From positions 620,001 through 684,000 of the forward strand of contig JADNRZ010000018.1 in assembly GCA_015501605.1 (NCBI GenBank): a stretch of DNA of 64,000 nucleotides, read 5' to 3'. A program made the translations under genes and the position numbers. Shown here piece after piece: positions 34,698-46,200 of this stretch. Positions within the stretch are counted from its first letter, which is position 1; every line of letters begins with the position of its first letter. Source of the stretch: Panaeolus papilionaceus (taxonomy: Eukaryota; Basidiomycota; Agaricomycetes; Agaricales). Under the pieces are notes generated by a model. That model ran no database searches, was not told where the DNA came from, and saw only the letters and a program-made list of their open reading frames with translations.

Positions 34698-35158
34698 GGC
34701 TTCCTGCTTCGCGGTGTGGTACACTTTGCTCTGGTGATCCAGGATCGGGGGATGGGTCACAGTGATAAACGCGCTTGCGTGGAGTCTCGGATGGGGTTCT
34801 GGATGCTCCGGATTCAGATGACGACATGGTTTCAAGTTGGACAGGTTAACATGAAAGCGATTCGAAATATGCGCAGTGTCGTACCCTTTTACTTCGTCGA
34901 TAGACGAGTTCCATTCCGTATAGGGCCAACAACATCATCGATAGGCTTTTCTGATAGAAACCTCAAGTCAAAAGAAGATGTTGAAGGATGTTTTTCATTC
35001 ATAGGATGACGTTTTGTTTTGTTTGAGTGGATGCACAATCCTCTTCGAGACGTCTCATTCGAGTCACATTGCTCTCTAGGGTGTGTTTAACCTCTCTGAT
35101 AACCACATATATCTTCGAGTCTTTGACCAACCTCATTGTCGTCCTTAGGCAGGTCATT
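34698..35158. other. Divergent promoter region
   Basis: About 460 bases between the oxygenase and the F-box gene at 35159. A minus-strand frame starting near 34826 (MSSSESGASRTPSETPRKR) looks coding-like but is out of frame with the oxygenase; it could be an upstream ORF. Confidence 0.4.
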
Positions 35159-37008
35159 ATGTCTGCCGATCCATTCTCATTGCTCCCCCTCGAGCTCGTT
35201 AGGGAGATCACGAAACAGGTGAGCCACTCGAACCACTCACCTGCGCTTGCCACTTATCAAAAATGCATCTTCTTACCCAGTTTCCGCACAGTCAAAAGAA
35301 AGAACTTCGACTCGTCAATAAATCACTCAATGGTAGCTTGCGGGGCGACATCTTATCCGCCATCATCTTCAGTGTAGATCCTAACAAGCTTGATCTCTCC
35401 CTCTTCGAAGAGTTGGCGAGAGATCGGTACCATCCGGGAAGTGCACCATCAGCCACAGGCAGTGGTATTTGTGCACTTGTTAAGAGGCTGGTTGTGCATT
35501 GCTTGGACCCGTCTTATAACTTTAACTTTAAGCAGCCACCGAGAGTTTCAGACATAGAGATGGCGGTGTGTATAAAACGGCTCACCACTCTTTTGCCCCA
35601 GGCGCTGTATGGGTTGCGATATGTTGAAGAGATATAGTGAGTGTGAACTCATCTGCATACAATGATCAATTGCTTATTCATATATTATTTTTTACTTCCC
35701 CCCCCCTGTTGTTTAGTTACAGGGATATCAATAACCCATCTACCCTCAGTTCCACCATCACGCGGTGGATCAGCACACAAGTCCAGAATGTGCGAGTCCT
35801 TGCAGTACCCCAGTTATGGAGTATGCATCCTCCAGTATTTGAGAACCTAAACGAGTCTTCCCTATCGACCCTCCAACAACTTTTCTTCAGCATACCGTAC
35901 CCCATCCCGCCCAGACTCCACCGCAGGCTGCAGAATGTCGTCATGCGCTCCCGAGCTCTGAGCACACTCCATATCTCTGGCAGCTCATTGGAAGAAATGG
36001 CTAGGCTTCTCCAGTGCACAGACTCGGGTAGGACCACACAGGATCCTCATCGCAATTCGGACGCATTTAAATTCCCGCATATAACCCACCTGATCTTGAC
36101 TAATGTCGAATCTGGCACTCTCGAATCCCACCTCCTTAAGTCGCTCACGCCTACCCTCGTCCACTTATCGTTCAAGGTGTATTCTATGATTGGAAGTAGG
36201 TACAGATCGCTTCTTCCTATTATTGGCGAGATGTGGAGCGAGATGAAACCGGACTTGCTAGTGCACTTGGAAAAACTCAATACCAACACGCTTTCGGAGC
36301 CGCTTTTCCAGCGCTTAGTGGACTCGTTCCCGAAGCTTAGGAATCTGACGCTGAGCGTGCCACAGTCGTATACGATGTCGGATGCTCAGAAATTATGGGG
36401 TGTATTTTTTAATGAGGTTGCTCCTGCTCTGGCAAGCAGACAAATGGGATTGGAGGGCTTGGCGGTGAATGGTGGGGATCGGCTGTGTTGGAGTTTGTGG
36501 TGGTTGGCGCAAGAAACGGTGAGGAATTTTGAGGAACTGGTGCGGGGGTTGGAGTGTTTGCAGCAATTTGAGGTTACGGTTTCTGGGCATGGGAGGATGG
36601 CTGAAGAGGCTCCGGCTTATGTTGTACGTCGTGCTTTTCTATATAATTATAACGCCGAATCAGGAGGTTAATGTATTTTTATTTTGTCAACGCCCAGATT
36701 TCCCTTGTACAGACCATTCGAAGGCACCCTTCCTTAGGCTCCTTGGTTTTGCACCTGCAGGAGGGGTTTGCGCTGCCTAATCGTTGGGAATGTCCATGGT
36801 ATGTGCTTACTGTGCTCGCGCTGATGAACTATTATGTGCTAGTATTTTCGAAGCTGAAATTTCCCTGTAATTTGTGTATAGGGACGCATCGAATGGCCCG
36901 CTGACCCTGGATGAAGCTGAGAAGTATCCACTCGTTACAGTCATGGGAAAGGAATGTAATTTGCAGTATGAGCCTCGGATTTGTGAGGGGAGTGTTTGGT
37001 ATATGTAG
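35159..37008 (+). CDS. F-box-like/LRR-like protein, family member 3
   Basis: Spliced model of 516 residues: exons 35159-35218, 35281-35636, 35717-36623, 36698-36798, 36882-37008. Exon phases are identical to the other members. The first exon (FSLLPLELVREITKQ) plus FPHSQKKELRLVNKSLNGSL form the F-box-like motif. Family blocks follow: KLDLSLFEELARD, ALYGLR, TRWISTQVQNVRVL, HPPVFENLNESSLSTL, then VFFNEVAPALASRQMGLEGL. The C-terminus reads GPLTLDEAEKYPL and SVWYM. It is the intact relative of the pseudogene at 19781-21429. It probably acts as a substrate receptor of an SCF ubiquitin ligase, as inferred for the family. Confidence 0.78.
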
Positions 37009-37342
37009 CTTGACTGCTTCGACTTGACTTAGGCCAAGAGTAGTCATGTTTATGTTGTGTCGACAATGGGATTTTACCAAGACGCTCTCTGAGTCGGTGT
37101 TTACATTCCTTTTGGGGCGTTAAATGTCGATTTGATTCCTTTTTTTGGTTGATGTCTGAGTCTCCCTAGACCCATTGAAAGGCTTCTGCCAATCGTCATA
37201 TCCGTTGACGTTGGCCTTGTTTGGATTCCAGGCTTCAAGATCAATGTGGCGTCTAAAACCCAGAAACGATCGTACAAGATCTTGTTCTTCTCCCGCCTAC
37301 GACTGACACGCATACGTGCGAACGACGGACGCTTCAAATCTG
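37009..37342. other. Spacer between two F-box family genes
   Basis: About 330 bases in head-to-tail orientation; it should hold the promoter of the next gene. Nothing distinctive. Confidence 0.4.
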
Positions 37343-39330
37343 ATGCTCTTAACTTTGCCCGCCGAGCTCGTTTGGATCATCTGCCATGAGGTATGAACTT
37401 TCTCAACTCAATATGTACAACTTTATTTTCTGTTGAGTCTGACACACGGTCATCTTTGGGTTAGCTCGTGGAAACTTGGCAAAGGAAGACATTGCGCCAT
37501 GTGTGCCGACTACTGGATAACATGCTGAGGCCGAGTGTGCTCTCTCATGTCGTCATAAACGTTCACGAAGGAAATCTGAACACCTCGCTGTTCGGGGCAT
37601 TAGCTGGCGAGCCTGTCACCCTCGAGGACGACGTTCAGGAAGCAACAACAGACTCAATGGATTGCCAAATGGACAACGGCGGTGACACTCTGGAAACGGC
37701 CACTGACTCGGAACATCGCATATGCAACCTCATTCGAGGCGTGACGGTCGAATGTTTGATTACGGAATTATGGAACTTGAAGGCGCTCCAGAGGGCTTTT
37801 CAGACGAAGAAAACCGAGGCTGATGTTGCTGCATGTAAACAGAGGCTTGAAGGCGCGGTGGGCGCAGGTCTTTGGGAATTGAAGCGTATTGCTTATCTTC
37901 GGTGCGTTCTAGGGTTTACGTTGGTTAACATCTCGCGTACTATTTCCTGATCTTTTCATTTGTTTTTTATCGCTATCCGTTGAAGGCTTTTGCCCCGAGA
38001 TAATTTTACGGCATTTCTTGTTGCAAGGTGGTTGCTTCCTCAGTGCACATCTCTGACGAGGCTCGATATCTCAATGTATTGTTCCCCCGCAGCCCTTGAC
38101 TACATTCTCCTCAACCCTGCTTTTCTAAACACACTCGAGTGTTTGTCTATTTCATCCGCCCAGCCTCATGACCCAGCACCTGGCGACTTTGCTTCTAGCT
38201 GTCAAAAGGTTTCGAAGATGATCGCTCTCGCACCATTGTTGCAGGATATGAGGGTAAAAACGATGGACCATGGTGTCGCGAGCCTCCTGGCAGACCCGGA
38301 GGGCAAGGCAACAAAGTCTGTATTCCATCTGACGACTCTATCCATAACGCTGGGACGAATGCGCGGCACCAACGGAATCACCCCTCCTGTGCTTACCGCT
38401 TTAACAACCAACCTGACGTGCCTCGAGCTTATGCTAGATGACAAGATAAGGGGATATAGTACGTTTATCTGGGAGGCTGTGGAATGCCTCTGGACCTACA
38501 TGGTCCCGAAACACCTGGTTAATCTGCACACACTGCGCACCAATTATCTTTCGCTGATAATGATGGAACGTCTGGCGTTGGTTGAGTACGTTCCGAAGCT
38601 TCGAGTGTTAAGCATCGTGTCGCCTCCGGTTGGCAACGGACGAATGCAACCATGTGCGGAGAGGTTCTTTGGTGATGTGGTCCCTGCTTTGGCAGAGAGG
38701 AAGTTGGAGAGGCTAGATGTCTGTGTGACATTGTCTCCTTATTGGTTATTCGGGTGCGAGACGGTGGATAGGATGGTGGAGTTGATTCGAAAGCTTGATA
38801 GACTTGTTTACTTGGGGATTTCAATTCTTTCTTATAATGTCCTCGATACTGATGAGCGAGGGTATATGGTACGTATATTGCCTGCGGATAAACTGCGTCA
38901 CTAATGCCTCTTTTCAAGACGCTGTTATTGGATTCGATACACCAGCACACGAAGCTGAGGGATGTCATGTTCGATGATACAGGCTTCCATTTGGTAAAAT
39001 CAAACAAGACATGTAAACAGTGAGCTTCGAATCCCTTAGTTAGTCTTGTGATACCTTTTAAACACCCTTCATAGATGCACATCAGGTTATCTCGAAGGTA
39101 TCATGCGTTACAGGAGGAAGGGAAAACACGGAGATTTTCCATTTATTTCGACGACATCGGGAGTTGTGTTCAGACCTTGGGTGGATGGGCAGATCGTCAG
39201 GTACGCATACTGTGGGCCGAAGAAAGAGAGGGAGGACTATGGCACGCCATCTGCACTTTTATTATTTTGCAGTTGCACATCTGTAAGTCTCAATTTTGGC
39301 GTAAGTGACACACAGATTTCGATATTTTGA
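37343..39330 (+). CDS. F-box-like/LRR-like protein, family member 4, C-terminus supplied by a transposon
   Basis: Spliced model of 574 residues: exons 37343-37390, 37465-37901, 37986-38868, 38919-39019, 39075-39330. The first exon is 16 codons (MLLTLPAELVWIICHE), continued by RKTLRHVCRLLDNMLRPSVL as the F-box-like motif. Family blocks: NVHEGNLNTSLFGALA and RFFGDVVPALAERKLERLDV. In the last exon the frame runs into the left terminal repeat of the element at 39238-40344. After ERED it reads YGTPSALLLFCSCT and stops after 30 foreign residues. Without the insertion the frame would have ended 12 codons beyond ERED (at 40390). The protein is probably still made, with an altered tail. Confidence 0.75.
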
Positions 39331-39582
39331 GTGTGCGACACACAGATTTGTACATTTTTCTGTGTGTGGCACACAGATTGAGGCATTCGAGCTCAAATTC
39401 TCGACGCACATCCGGGCGTATTGCCTAATAAGGTAATATGTCCGGATGTGTGTCGAAAAATGAGCTCGTTGACTTCAGTTGCACACAGAAATACAACGAG
39501 CTGAATTTCAGTTGCACACATCCACAAAGGCCTGCCGTCGGACTTTGAATGCGGCTGACGGCCGTTTCGGCAATCTTATCAA
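39238..39582 (+). repeat. Left terminal inverted repeat of the fold-back element
   Basis: 345 bases, matching the reverse complement of 40000-40344. The first 93 bases (39238-39330) are the 3' end of the F-box coding frame. Confidence 0.9.
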
Positions 39583-39999
39583 GGTATTTAGATAACGGCA
39601 ACACTACTCAAGCCTGCTCTCGAGGTTCTCAAGCAAGTGAGAGGGAGGATTGTGGTGATGGTTACATGTAAGGGATTCTATGTGAGTATAGTATATTTAC
39701 AAAGTGTTTTCCAAGTATATATGGGATTTCAGAGAAAACTCAGTGGTCAACTGGGAAGGGTAATGAAACTGCTCATGCAAGTCTAAGACACTCAGTTACT
39801 TATGTGCCCCAAGTCACAATATTCTGGCTACTTGACATGGATAAAATATAATATACAAAATTTAAATATCATTTCCTCATTTTTCAGAGCAGTCCTGGGG
39901 CATATATGCAGACTCCAGAACATGCCATGTGATGGTAAAGCTTTCATCCGCCAACCACAACACCTGAGCGCTCTATGTGTGATGAGCTGATCTAATACT

Positions 40000-40344
40000 T
40001 TGATAAGATTGCCGAAACGGCCGTCAGCCGCATTCAAAGTCCGACGGCAGGCCTTTGTGGATGTGTGCAACTGAAATTCAGCTCGTTGTATTTCTGTGTG
40101 CAACTGAAGTCAACGAGCTCATTTTTCGACACACATCCGGACATATTACCTTATTAGGCAATACGCCCGGATGTGCGTCGAGAATTTGAGCTCGAATGCC
40201 TCAATCTGTGTGCCACACACAGAAAAATGTACAAATCTGTGTGTCGCACACTCAAAATATCGAAATCTGTGTGTCACTTACGCCAAAATTGAGACTTACA
40301 GATGTGCAACTGCAAAATAATAAAAGTGCAGATGGCGTGCCATA
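40000..40344 (-). repeat. Right terminal inverted repeat of the fold-back element
   Basis: Reverse-complement partner of the left repeat; its outer end reads GGCGTGCCATA. Confidence 0.9.
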
Positions 40345-40763
40345 GGAGGACTGTAGCCATGTTTCCACCTTTGTCGAAATGATCTTGTAAAGTGTGCAGT
40401 CGAAGTGGATTTATATTCACCCTGTTAACCCTGATATTTTGTTTGCACTCGTAAAGACAATGGGCAGGGAGACCAATTACATACATAGGTATCGTACATG
40501 TAGTCATAGAGTTGTATCTTGAAGAAAGCCCCCGTTGGACTTGGAATACATATGCTTCTCATTACACTGAATTATTGCCTGCAGGAGTAGAAATTCCGCC
40601 ATCGCGGTCCTTGGGAATAAATCAGTTAAGTATAAAGACTGGCCAAAATGTGTGTCATTCATGGTTGAGTCACTGTCCCATAAAAAGTTGACAGGACGGT
40701 TGCCCTGGTTTTTAGATGTTCGATCCTATTTCTTTCCCAATCCACGACTTGCCGACTTTTTTG

Positions 40764-42622
40764 ATGCAAAGTACCACGATCCATGCGTTGCCTACAGAGG
40801 CTCTGTGCTCCATCCTTGGCTTGGTGAGTGCATGCAACTCATTATTAATCTCACTCCCTCTAACTGTCACCTACTTGGTCAGATCCCGAAAACGAATCAG
40901 AAGGATCTGCGATTTGTCAACAGGATGTTCAACGATATCCTCAAGAGAACATTGCTCTCATCCATCATCTTCAACGTCCATCAGGGGAGCCTTGACTTGT
41001 CATTATTCGAAACGTTGGCGATCAATCAAAATGGACCAGAGCCCACCGGATTGGCAGTCCTTGTTAAACAGCTCACGATCGTCTCTTTGGATGCTCGCAA
41101 GTCAATCAAAAAGCCAATTCCTCATCCTCCTTCGAGAGTGGACATTACCATCTGCCAGCGCAGACTGGCCAGTCTTCTCGGACAGGCGCTTTATGGGCTG
41201 CGAAAGATCACCCACCTTAAGTCAGCATTTCACAGAGTGCAGTTTCGTCTTCATCTTGATTCTCACTTTCGGTCTTCAACAGTTGGGCAGCCGAATTGGA
41301 CCAACCCAGTACCATTTGCTCGATCATCACACGTTGGATCAGCAGACAGCTCGTCAGGCTTGAGGTTTTGAATTTACCTTACTATCAGCAGAATCCGCGA
41401 GTAATCGGGTCTCTCAACACTCCGTCTTTATCGACACTTCGCGAAGTTGTCGCCGACCTCGCTGGCTTTCCCGAGAAAGGATCTGTTCAGCAACTTCAAA
41501 ACATCATCCCACATGTTTCTGGTTTGCAGAAACTCGACATTGAACTAGACTCTCTGTCCGACCTCGACAGTCTTTTTCGCCCTAGATTAGAGTCCTGCGG
41601 CGCAAACTCTGCAACAGAACTATTAATCACTCACCTCGGGATTGGTGTCAAGGGTGACGGAGGCGGGGCAATTTCTGCACACACTCTAGATCGCCTTTCT
41701 TCTAACCTTCAATCTCTTAAGTTGGATAGTTCCTTGGCATATGGTGGTGAACTACCAGACGAAGACCTCGAGTCCATCTGGACCCAGATGCAACCGCACC
41801 ATTTTGTTTCTCTCACCAGTCTTCACACCAATACTCTCTCTCGTTGCCTTATCCGTCATCTCGTGCAATTCTTTCCAAACCTTCACGAGCTCGGGCTCGC
41901 CATTGAAAACTACTATGATATGCGACAAGATGATTATCATCACCGAATAGCAAATGCATTTTTCGATGATGCAGTACCTGCCCTGGCTTCAAGACTCGAG
42001 AAGCTGGAGATCAACGTTGTCAAAATGAACGCTGCTCCGTGGTGCTTCGGAGGCGACTTGTCTGATAAATTCAAAGACATGATAGTGAAAATGGGCCAGT
42101 TGAGAACCCTGAAGGTTTCTGTTCTTGGAAAGAAATCCGCCCTCGAAGGTGCAGATTCAGAGCAAGCACTCACTATAGTGGTGAGTATTTTTAACCAAAC
42201 ATGAACCTGTGCTCAGAAATCATGCTCGCAGAACCTCTTCGTTTCTCATGCCATGGAAAATGCATCCCTCAGAGAGCTGGTAATCCACCCGATGGGATTC
42301 ACACTTCCCCAGCATTGGTCGTGGTCAGGGTATGTGCTTTTCACCCAAGATTCCCATTTCTGGGCCTGAGGATAGTTATTAACTCGTGGTGGTGAGTTAC
42401 AGCAGCACGGCCATAGATCGACAGCTAGATTCGAGCGACTTCCGCCGCTTTCCTGTTATTTTTACACATCAGAGGGCGTGTTACAAACCCGAGTTTGATC
42501 AGATCCAGAATGATGGAGTGATAGTTTATCGCCTCACTTCGTCAGGGGAGGAAAGAGACCAAACGAAATTTGGGAGAATAATCAACAAACGATGGCGACG
42601 CCCGACATACGGGGTCGCGTAA
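40764..42622 (+). CDS. F-box-like/LRR-like protein, family member 5
   Basis: Spliced model of 537 residues: exons 40764-40823, 40883-41220, 41283-42180, 42232-42329, 42403-42622. The exon 4 acceptor was chosen to match member 1 (alternative at 42217 adds five codons and stays in frame). It is very similar to member 1 (17472-19292) all along: LHSLPTEALCSILGL against IHALPTEALCSILGL in exon 1, then LLSSIIFNVHQGSLDLSLFE, TLREVVADLAGFPEKGSVQQ, FFDDAVPALASRLEKLEI, and an end with VIVYRLTSSGEERDQTKFGR. Larger frames that ignore splicing at 40652-41371 are artefacts. A substrate receptor of an SCF complex is the likely role. Confidence 0.78.
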
Positions 42623-42746
42623 AGCATGTTACCAATATTTTTACCTCAATGTACATCGGACTCAGCAATAAAAAACACACTTTATTGTCCGAGTCACTTT
42701 GGGCAAAGTTGATGTGATTTTCATCATTAGGGTCCATCAGGAACTC

Positions 42747-43118
42747 GTCCGTTCACATTTTTTGGTTTTTAAAATACTGAAAACCGCTTAGAAATAGAAA
42801 AAACCGTAAAAACCCGAAACCTAAAAACCCATGTATGTTTTTCTAAAAACCATCTCTAGCATAAATATTTTAATCTAAGTCAAAACCCCTAAAACCTGCA
42901 GAAAACCCGGAAAACTCATAAAAAATATCTACAAAATAAATCTAAATTACGGGCAAGATGGGCGGTATAATTAAAATCTAGTCGCTAAAGTAGTCATATT
43001 CAATACAAAATCGCTAAAATTACCTGCTATTGATTTATGTGGTAGGTTTTATGAGTTTAGAGGTTTTTGAAAACCAAAAAATCCTAAAAAACGCACGAAA
43101 CCTCAAATGTGAATGGAC
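42747..43118. mobile_element. Candidate AT-rich MITE
   Basis: A sharply bounded stretch of A/T-rich, AAAACC/GGTTTT-repetitive sequence. Its edges are imperfect inverted repeats: GTCCGTTCACATTT on the left and AAATGTGAATGGAC on the right (13 of 14 positions complementary). It has no coding capacity. No convincing target duplication is visible. A 15-base piece identical or nearly so to the right edge also occurs at 17432-17446, just downstream of family member 1, so the element may be repeated. Confidence 0.5.
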
Positions 43119-43232
43119 AGTTTGCTGATGTCGCATGGCATTCGGAAGGTTCCTGCTCATCCTTTGCGGAATCAACTTTTTCACCTTTCTTTGCAAGCTA
43201 GCACCATCTAAGCCACCTCCAAGTCAGTCAAA

Positions 43233-45113
43233 ATGCTCATTACTCTTCCTACTGAGCTTATTCTTGCCGTGACCTACCATGCAAGTATCATCGCAGTATT
43301 CCAATATGGCATTGCGTTAAAGCGCTGACAGGTTCCAAGTAACCAACACAAGAAATTGCGCTTTATATGCCACCACATGAACGATGTCCTGCGACCTCAG
43401 CTGCTTTCATTGGTCGTATTCAATGTTCAATGCAACAATCTTGATCTCTCGCTGTTAGAAACGCTAGCCAGAGAAGCAGACCTTCATCACATTAGCAACG
43501 ACTCGGACCCGGCGCCTGCAAACTGTGTTGCACATCTGGTGCGGAAATTAACAATTTATGCCCTCAATCCTCTATAGTACCCTGTCAAGGTATTCTCTTT
43601 TATTATTGCAGAGGGATTGGCAGGCTTGACACCAACACAATAATTCGTTTCAGATTGAAGGTCAAATCCCTATCAGGCGTCGAGATTGACAGTGCCCTAA
43701 CCATTTAGACAAAGTTATGTGCAAGAAACGATTACTCCACATCCTAGGCCGATCGTTGTATGCTTTGAGAAATATAATTCATCTCAAGTATGTATTGACA
43801 TTGACTTCGCATGACCTCACATGGGCAGCTAAACGGAATAATACTTCCTGTTAGGTGCAAGGTCTACACGATACAACCCAGCTTTGTGACTTGGGCGGTA
43901 CAACATTGGTTTGACAAGCAGCTTGATAGCCTTGTCACTCTCGAATTACTCTCTGAGTATAGATATAGGGTCCCTGGGTCTCTCGCTAGAAATCCTCGTT
44001 GCTTGTCGACACTCAAAAACCTTTCCTTTACATCACCAGATTATGATGGATATCCGAGGGGCATTCCTTCCCGTAAGGATGCAGAATTATCCGATTATCT
44101 TTTAAAATGCAAAGGTTTAGAAAGGCTGGAGGTTATCCAAACTCTAGCCCACGCACTCGAATTCCCCAGCGTAGCGCCTGATTCCCTTGATCCTCCAGGT
44201 CCCCACTTCGGACTGAAGACGCTGAAATTCCAGGATGCATTCTATATCTTCCTATCCCGCTCTGCAATTGTTTCACTAACACCAAGTCTCACTTCTTTGT
44301 ACATGGTTTTTAGAACACACACTGTTGCTCAGCCAAGCAATTCCGACAGACCGATCGGTGATGCATAGGCAGCAATCCAACCCCAGGATCTGCAAAATGT
44401 GCGCAGTTTGTATACAAATGGCCTTTGTCAGGCCTTCATCAACTGTCTCGCCAACCCGTCCCACTTTGAAGGCCTTCGTGTATTGACCATGGATATCCGG
44501 GGGTGCAATTCGATCTCATACTCGGATATTATTGTACCCATAGGTGATCAGTTTTTCACAGCTGTCATTCCTGCGCTTTGGCAGAAAGAGGCCTGGAGGA
44601 ACTCCGAGTTTTTCACAGCTACAACTCCACCATGTGGTCCTATGGCGCTCATTCTGCCGGTCGGTATCAAGTCGCCTTGAAGCATACGAAGACCTCGAAA
44701 CTATTGGGTATATCAGTTGCCCTGGGAGATGAAGGTCTGGTGGTACGTTGCGATGGGTTCTATGATGTCCAGAAGTAGTTACAGGCTTTCGCAGCTCTTG
44801 CTGATTGATAGATGCGTTGTGCATCCATGCTTGCGTGCCTTGCAGGTGGAAGTGTCTGTTGCACCTCGCAGCAGGTATTCGCTCAATGAGCCTGTGGCGT
44901 ACGTTACTTCCATTCAAATTCAGCTGGAATGCCGAAGCTAACTGTGGTCTGGAACATGTGTCGAACAGATTCATGCACTATATGTATAGCCTACGGACTA
45001 TGGCCAAGTCTGGCAACACGTCAGACTTCCCTATTATCTTGCTTGGTGGATCCGAGGTTACCCTCCTGCGGCCGTGCTACAGGGATGGTTTCGTGACCTA
45101 CCGCGAGAGATGA
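43233..45113 (+). pseudogene. Decayed F-box-like/LRR-like gene, family member 6
   Basis: The exon plan of the family is recognisable. Exon 1 (43233-43280) reads MLITLPTELILAVTYH and is followed by GCAAGT, a GC-type donor. Exon 2 begins QHKKLRFICHHMNDVLRPQL and contains NLDLSLLETLAREA. Lesions: a TAG after YALNPL; frame disruption between GVEIDSALTI and DKVMCKKRLLHILGRSLYAL; a TAG after DRPIGDA in exon 3; and a one-base shift at about 44572-44580 in the conserved VIPALAERGLEELRV block. The final exon is intact (RPCYRDGFVTYRER, stop 45111-45113). Several lesions in conserved blocks argue for an inactive gene. Confidence 0.8.
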
Positions 45114-45216
45114 GTGCAATCACAAGAAACGAATCAAGATCCTATTTTGAAAACCAATCAAGTAGATAAAAGTCAGGGGTGTACATTGCTAAGGTATCGT
45201 TCGAAAAAACTAGCCG

Positions 45217-46200
45217 TTACAGTGTCATTTCAAACATTTTGCGCCAGAGCTCGTCAAGATGAAAGTAAGCAGCAATGTGACCCCCTTCAACTCTTTCTAG
45301 ATGGCTATTTTTATAGTGACGATTCAACCAAATAGCCATCCCCTCTGGGGTCATGGTGTCCCCAGATGATGTGACGATCAGGATGGGACGTTGGTTATGG
45401 TCTTCATCGAGAGCGTCTGGGTTGAATCCCCAGTCGGAGTGAATGGCATCCGCCATTTCGAGGAACCCCTCGCCGCTATAGGAAATGCTCTTCACCATGT
45501 CTTGTGCAACGCTCCTTTCTAGTTCGCCTTCCTGTAATATATGTTTCTCTTTCCACTGCTCAAAAACTGCCCTCTCCCCCTCATTCATCGAATCGAAGAA
45601 CAGCTCACGCACAAGTGCCTCTGCCTTGTCCACAGTCCGCACCTTTCCACGAATGATACAGCTTAAAATCAAGCGCTGGACAAATCTGTAGGGCACCATC
45701 TGCGATGGAGAACCCACTGACACCCAATTTGGGAACGTCATGAGTTTGGATTGGTCTAGGTGATATTTGGGGGGTGAAAAAGGTGCATAAATGAGACATC
45801 CTGCTATTTGACGACCATACGGGAACAGGTCGAACGATGCACCATATAGAATTTGCGCCGGGACAGTGCCAAAGGAACCGCCAGATATGTAGATCTTGAG
45901 ATTAGGGTCGTTTGGGTGTAAGGTATCGAGGAGGGTTGAGATACTGTTTGCAATGCAGACATCGTAAGGCTCCTTCGAGTCTCGAGGGGTCGAACGACCC
46001 CAGCCAGGAAGAGTGGGCGCAATAAAATGAAGGCATTTCTCCTGAAAGACTGGATGCACTATGGAAGCATTGCCCACTCCGATGTTTCCGTGAAAGAAGA
46101 GAACAACAATGGAGCCGGAAGCATCACCGATATCCTGGTAAGCGAGTGTACGGCCGTTTGGGAGCTCCAGAAACTTGTCTTCGTTTACGATGATGGTCAT
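45217..46200 (-). CDS. Alpha/beta-hydrolase fold protein
   Basis: Intronless, 327 residues from MTIIVNEDKFLELPNGRTLA; the frame is open further upstream to 46338 but that part lacks family similarity. Seen: the oxyanion region (VVLFFHGNIG), the PTLPGWGRS strand-turn, the nucleophile elbow GGSFGT (Ser within GxSxG), the acid in SSGDTMTP and the catalytic His in EGGHIAAYF. Complete Ser-Asp-His triad, so probably active. The substrate cannot be told: fungal members hydrolyse esters, epoxides or C-C bonds. It is divergent to the FAD-dependent hydroxylase at 47096, with about 900 bases between the starts, which suggests a shared promoter and a joint catabolic role. Confidence 0.85.
   Translation of the reverse strand: MTIIVNEDKFLELPNGRTLAYQDIGDASGSIVVLFFHGNIGVGNASIVHPVFQEKCLHFIAPTLPGWGRSTPRDSKEPYDVCIANSISTLLDTLHPNDPNLKIYISGGSFGTVPAQILYGASFDLFPYGRQIAGCLIYAPFSPPKYHLDQSKLMTFPNWVSVGSPSQMVPYRFVQRLILSCIIRGKVRTVDKAEALVRELFFDSMNEGERAVFEQWKEKHILQEGELERSVAQDMVKSISYSGEGFLEMADAIHSDWGFNPDALDEDHNQRPILIVTSSGDTMTPEGMAIWLNRHYKNSHLERVEGGHIAAYFHLDELWRKMFEMTL

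Larger units (their letters stand above)
39238..40344. mobile_element. 1.1 kb fold-back (MITE-type) DNA transposon with 345-base inverted repeats
   Basis: The two ends (39238-39582 and 40000-40344) are inverted repeats of 345 bases that I could not tell apart by eye. They begin TATGGCACGCCATCTGCAC and end TATCAA next to a unique core of about 417 bases. The flanks carry a target duplication: GGAGGAC at 39231-39237 and 40345-40351 (eight bases if the next T is counted). The core has no transposase frame, so it is non-autonomous. Long inverted repeats with a 7-9 base duplication fit a Mutator-like or hAT-like element; the superfamily cannot be fixed from this copy. Arms contain three spaced CACACAGATT motifs, possible transposase-binding repeats. 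Arm identity implies recent insertion. Confidence 0.88.

Noticed and set aside
39828..40103. Minus-strand frame inside the fold-back element
   Set aside because: Runs from the core into the right repeat; no transposase motif, and stops are frequent on either side.
40652..41371. 239-codon frame starting upstream of F-box member 5
   Set aside because: It reads through two introns; homology to member 1 fixes the start at 40764 and the splice sites.
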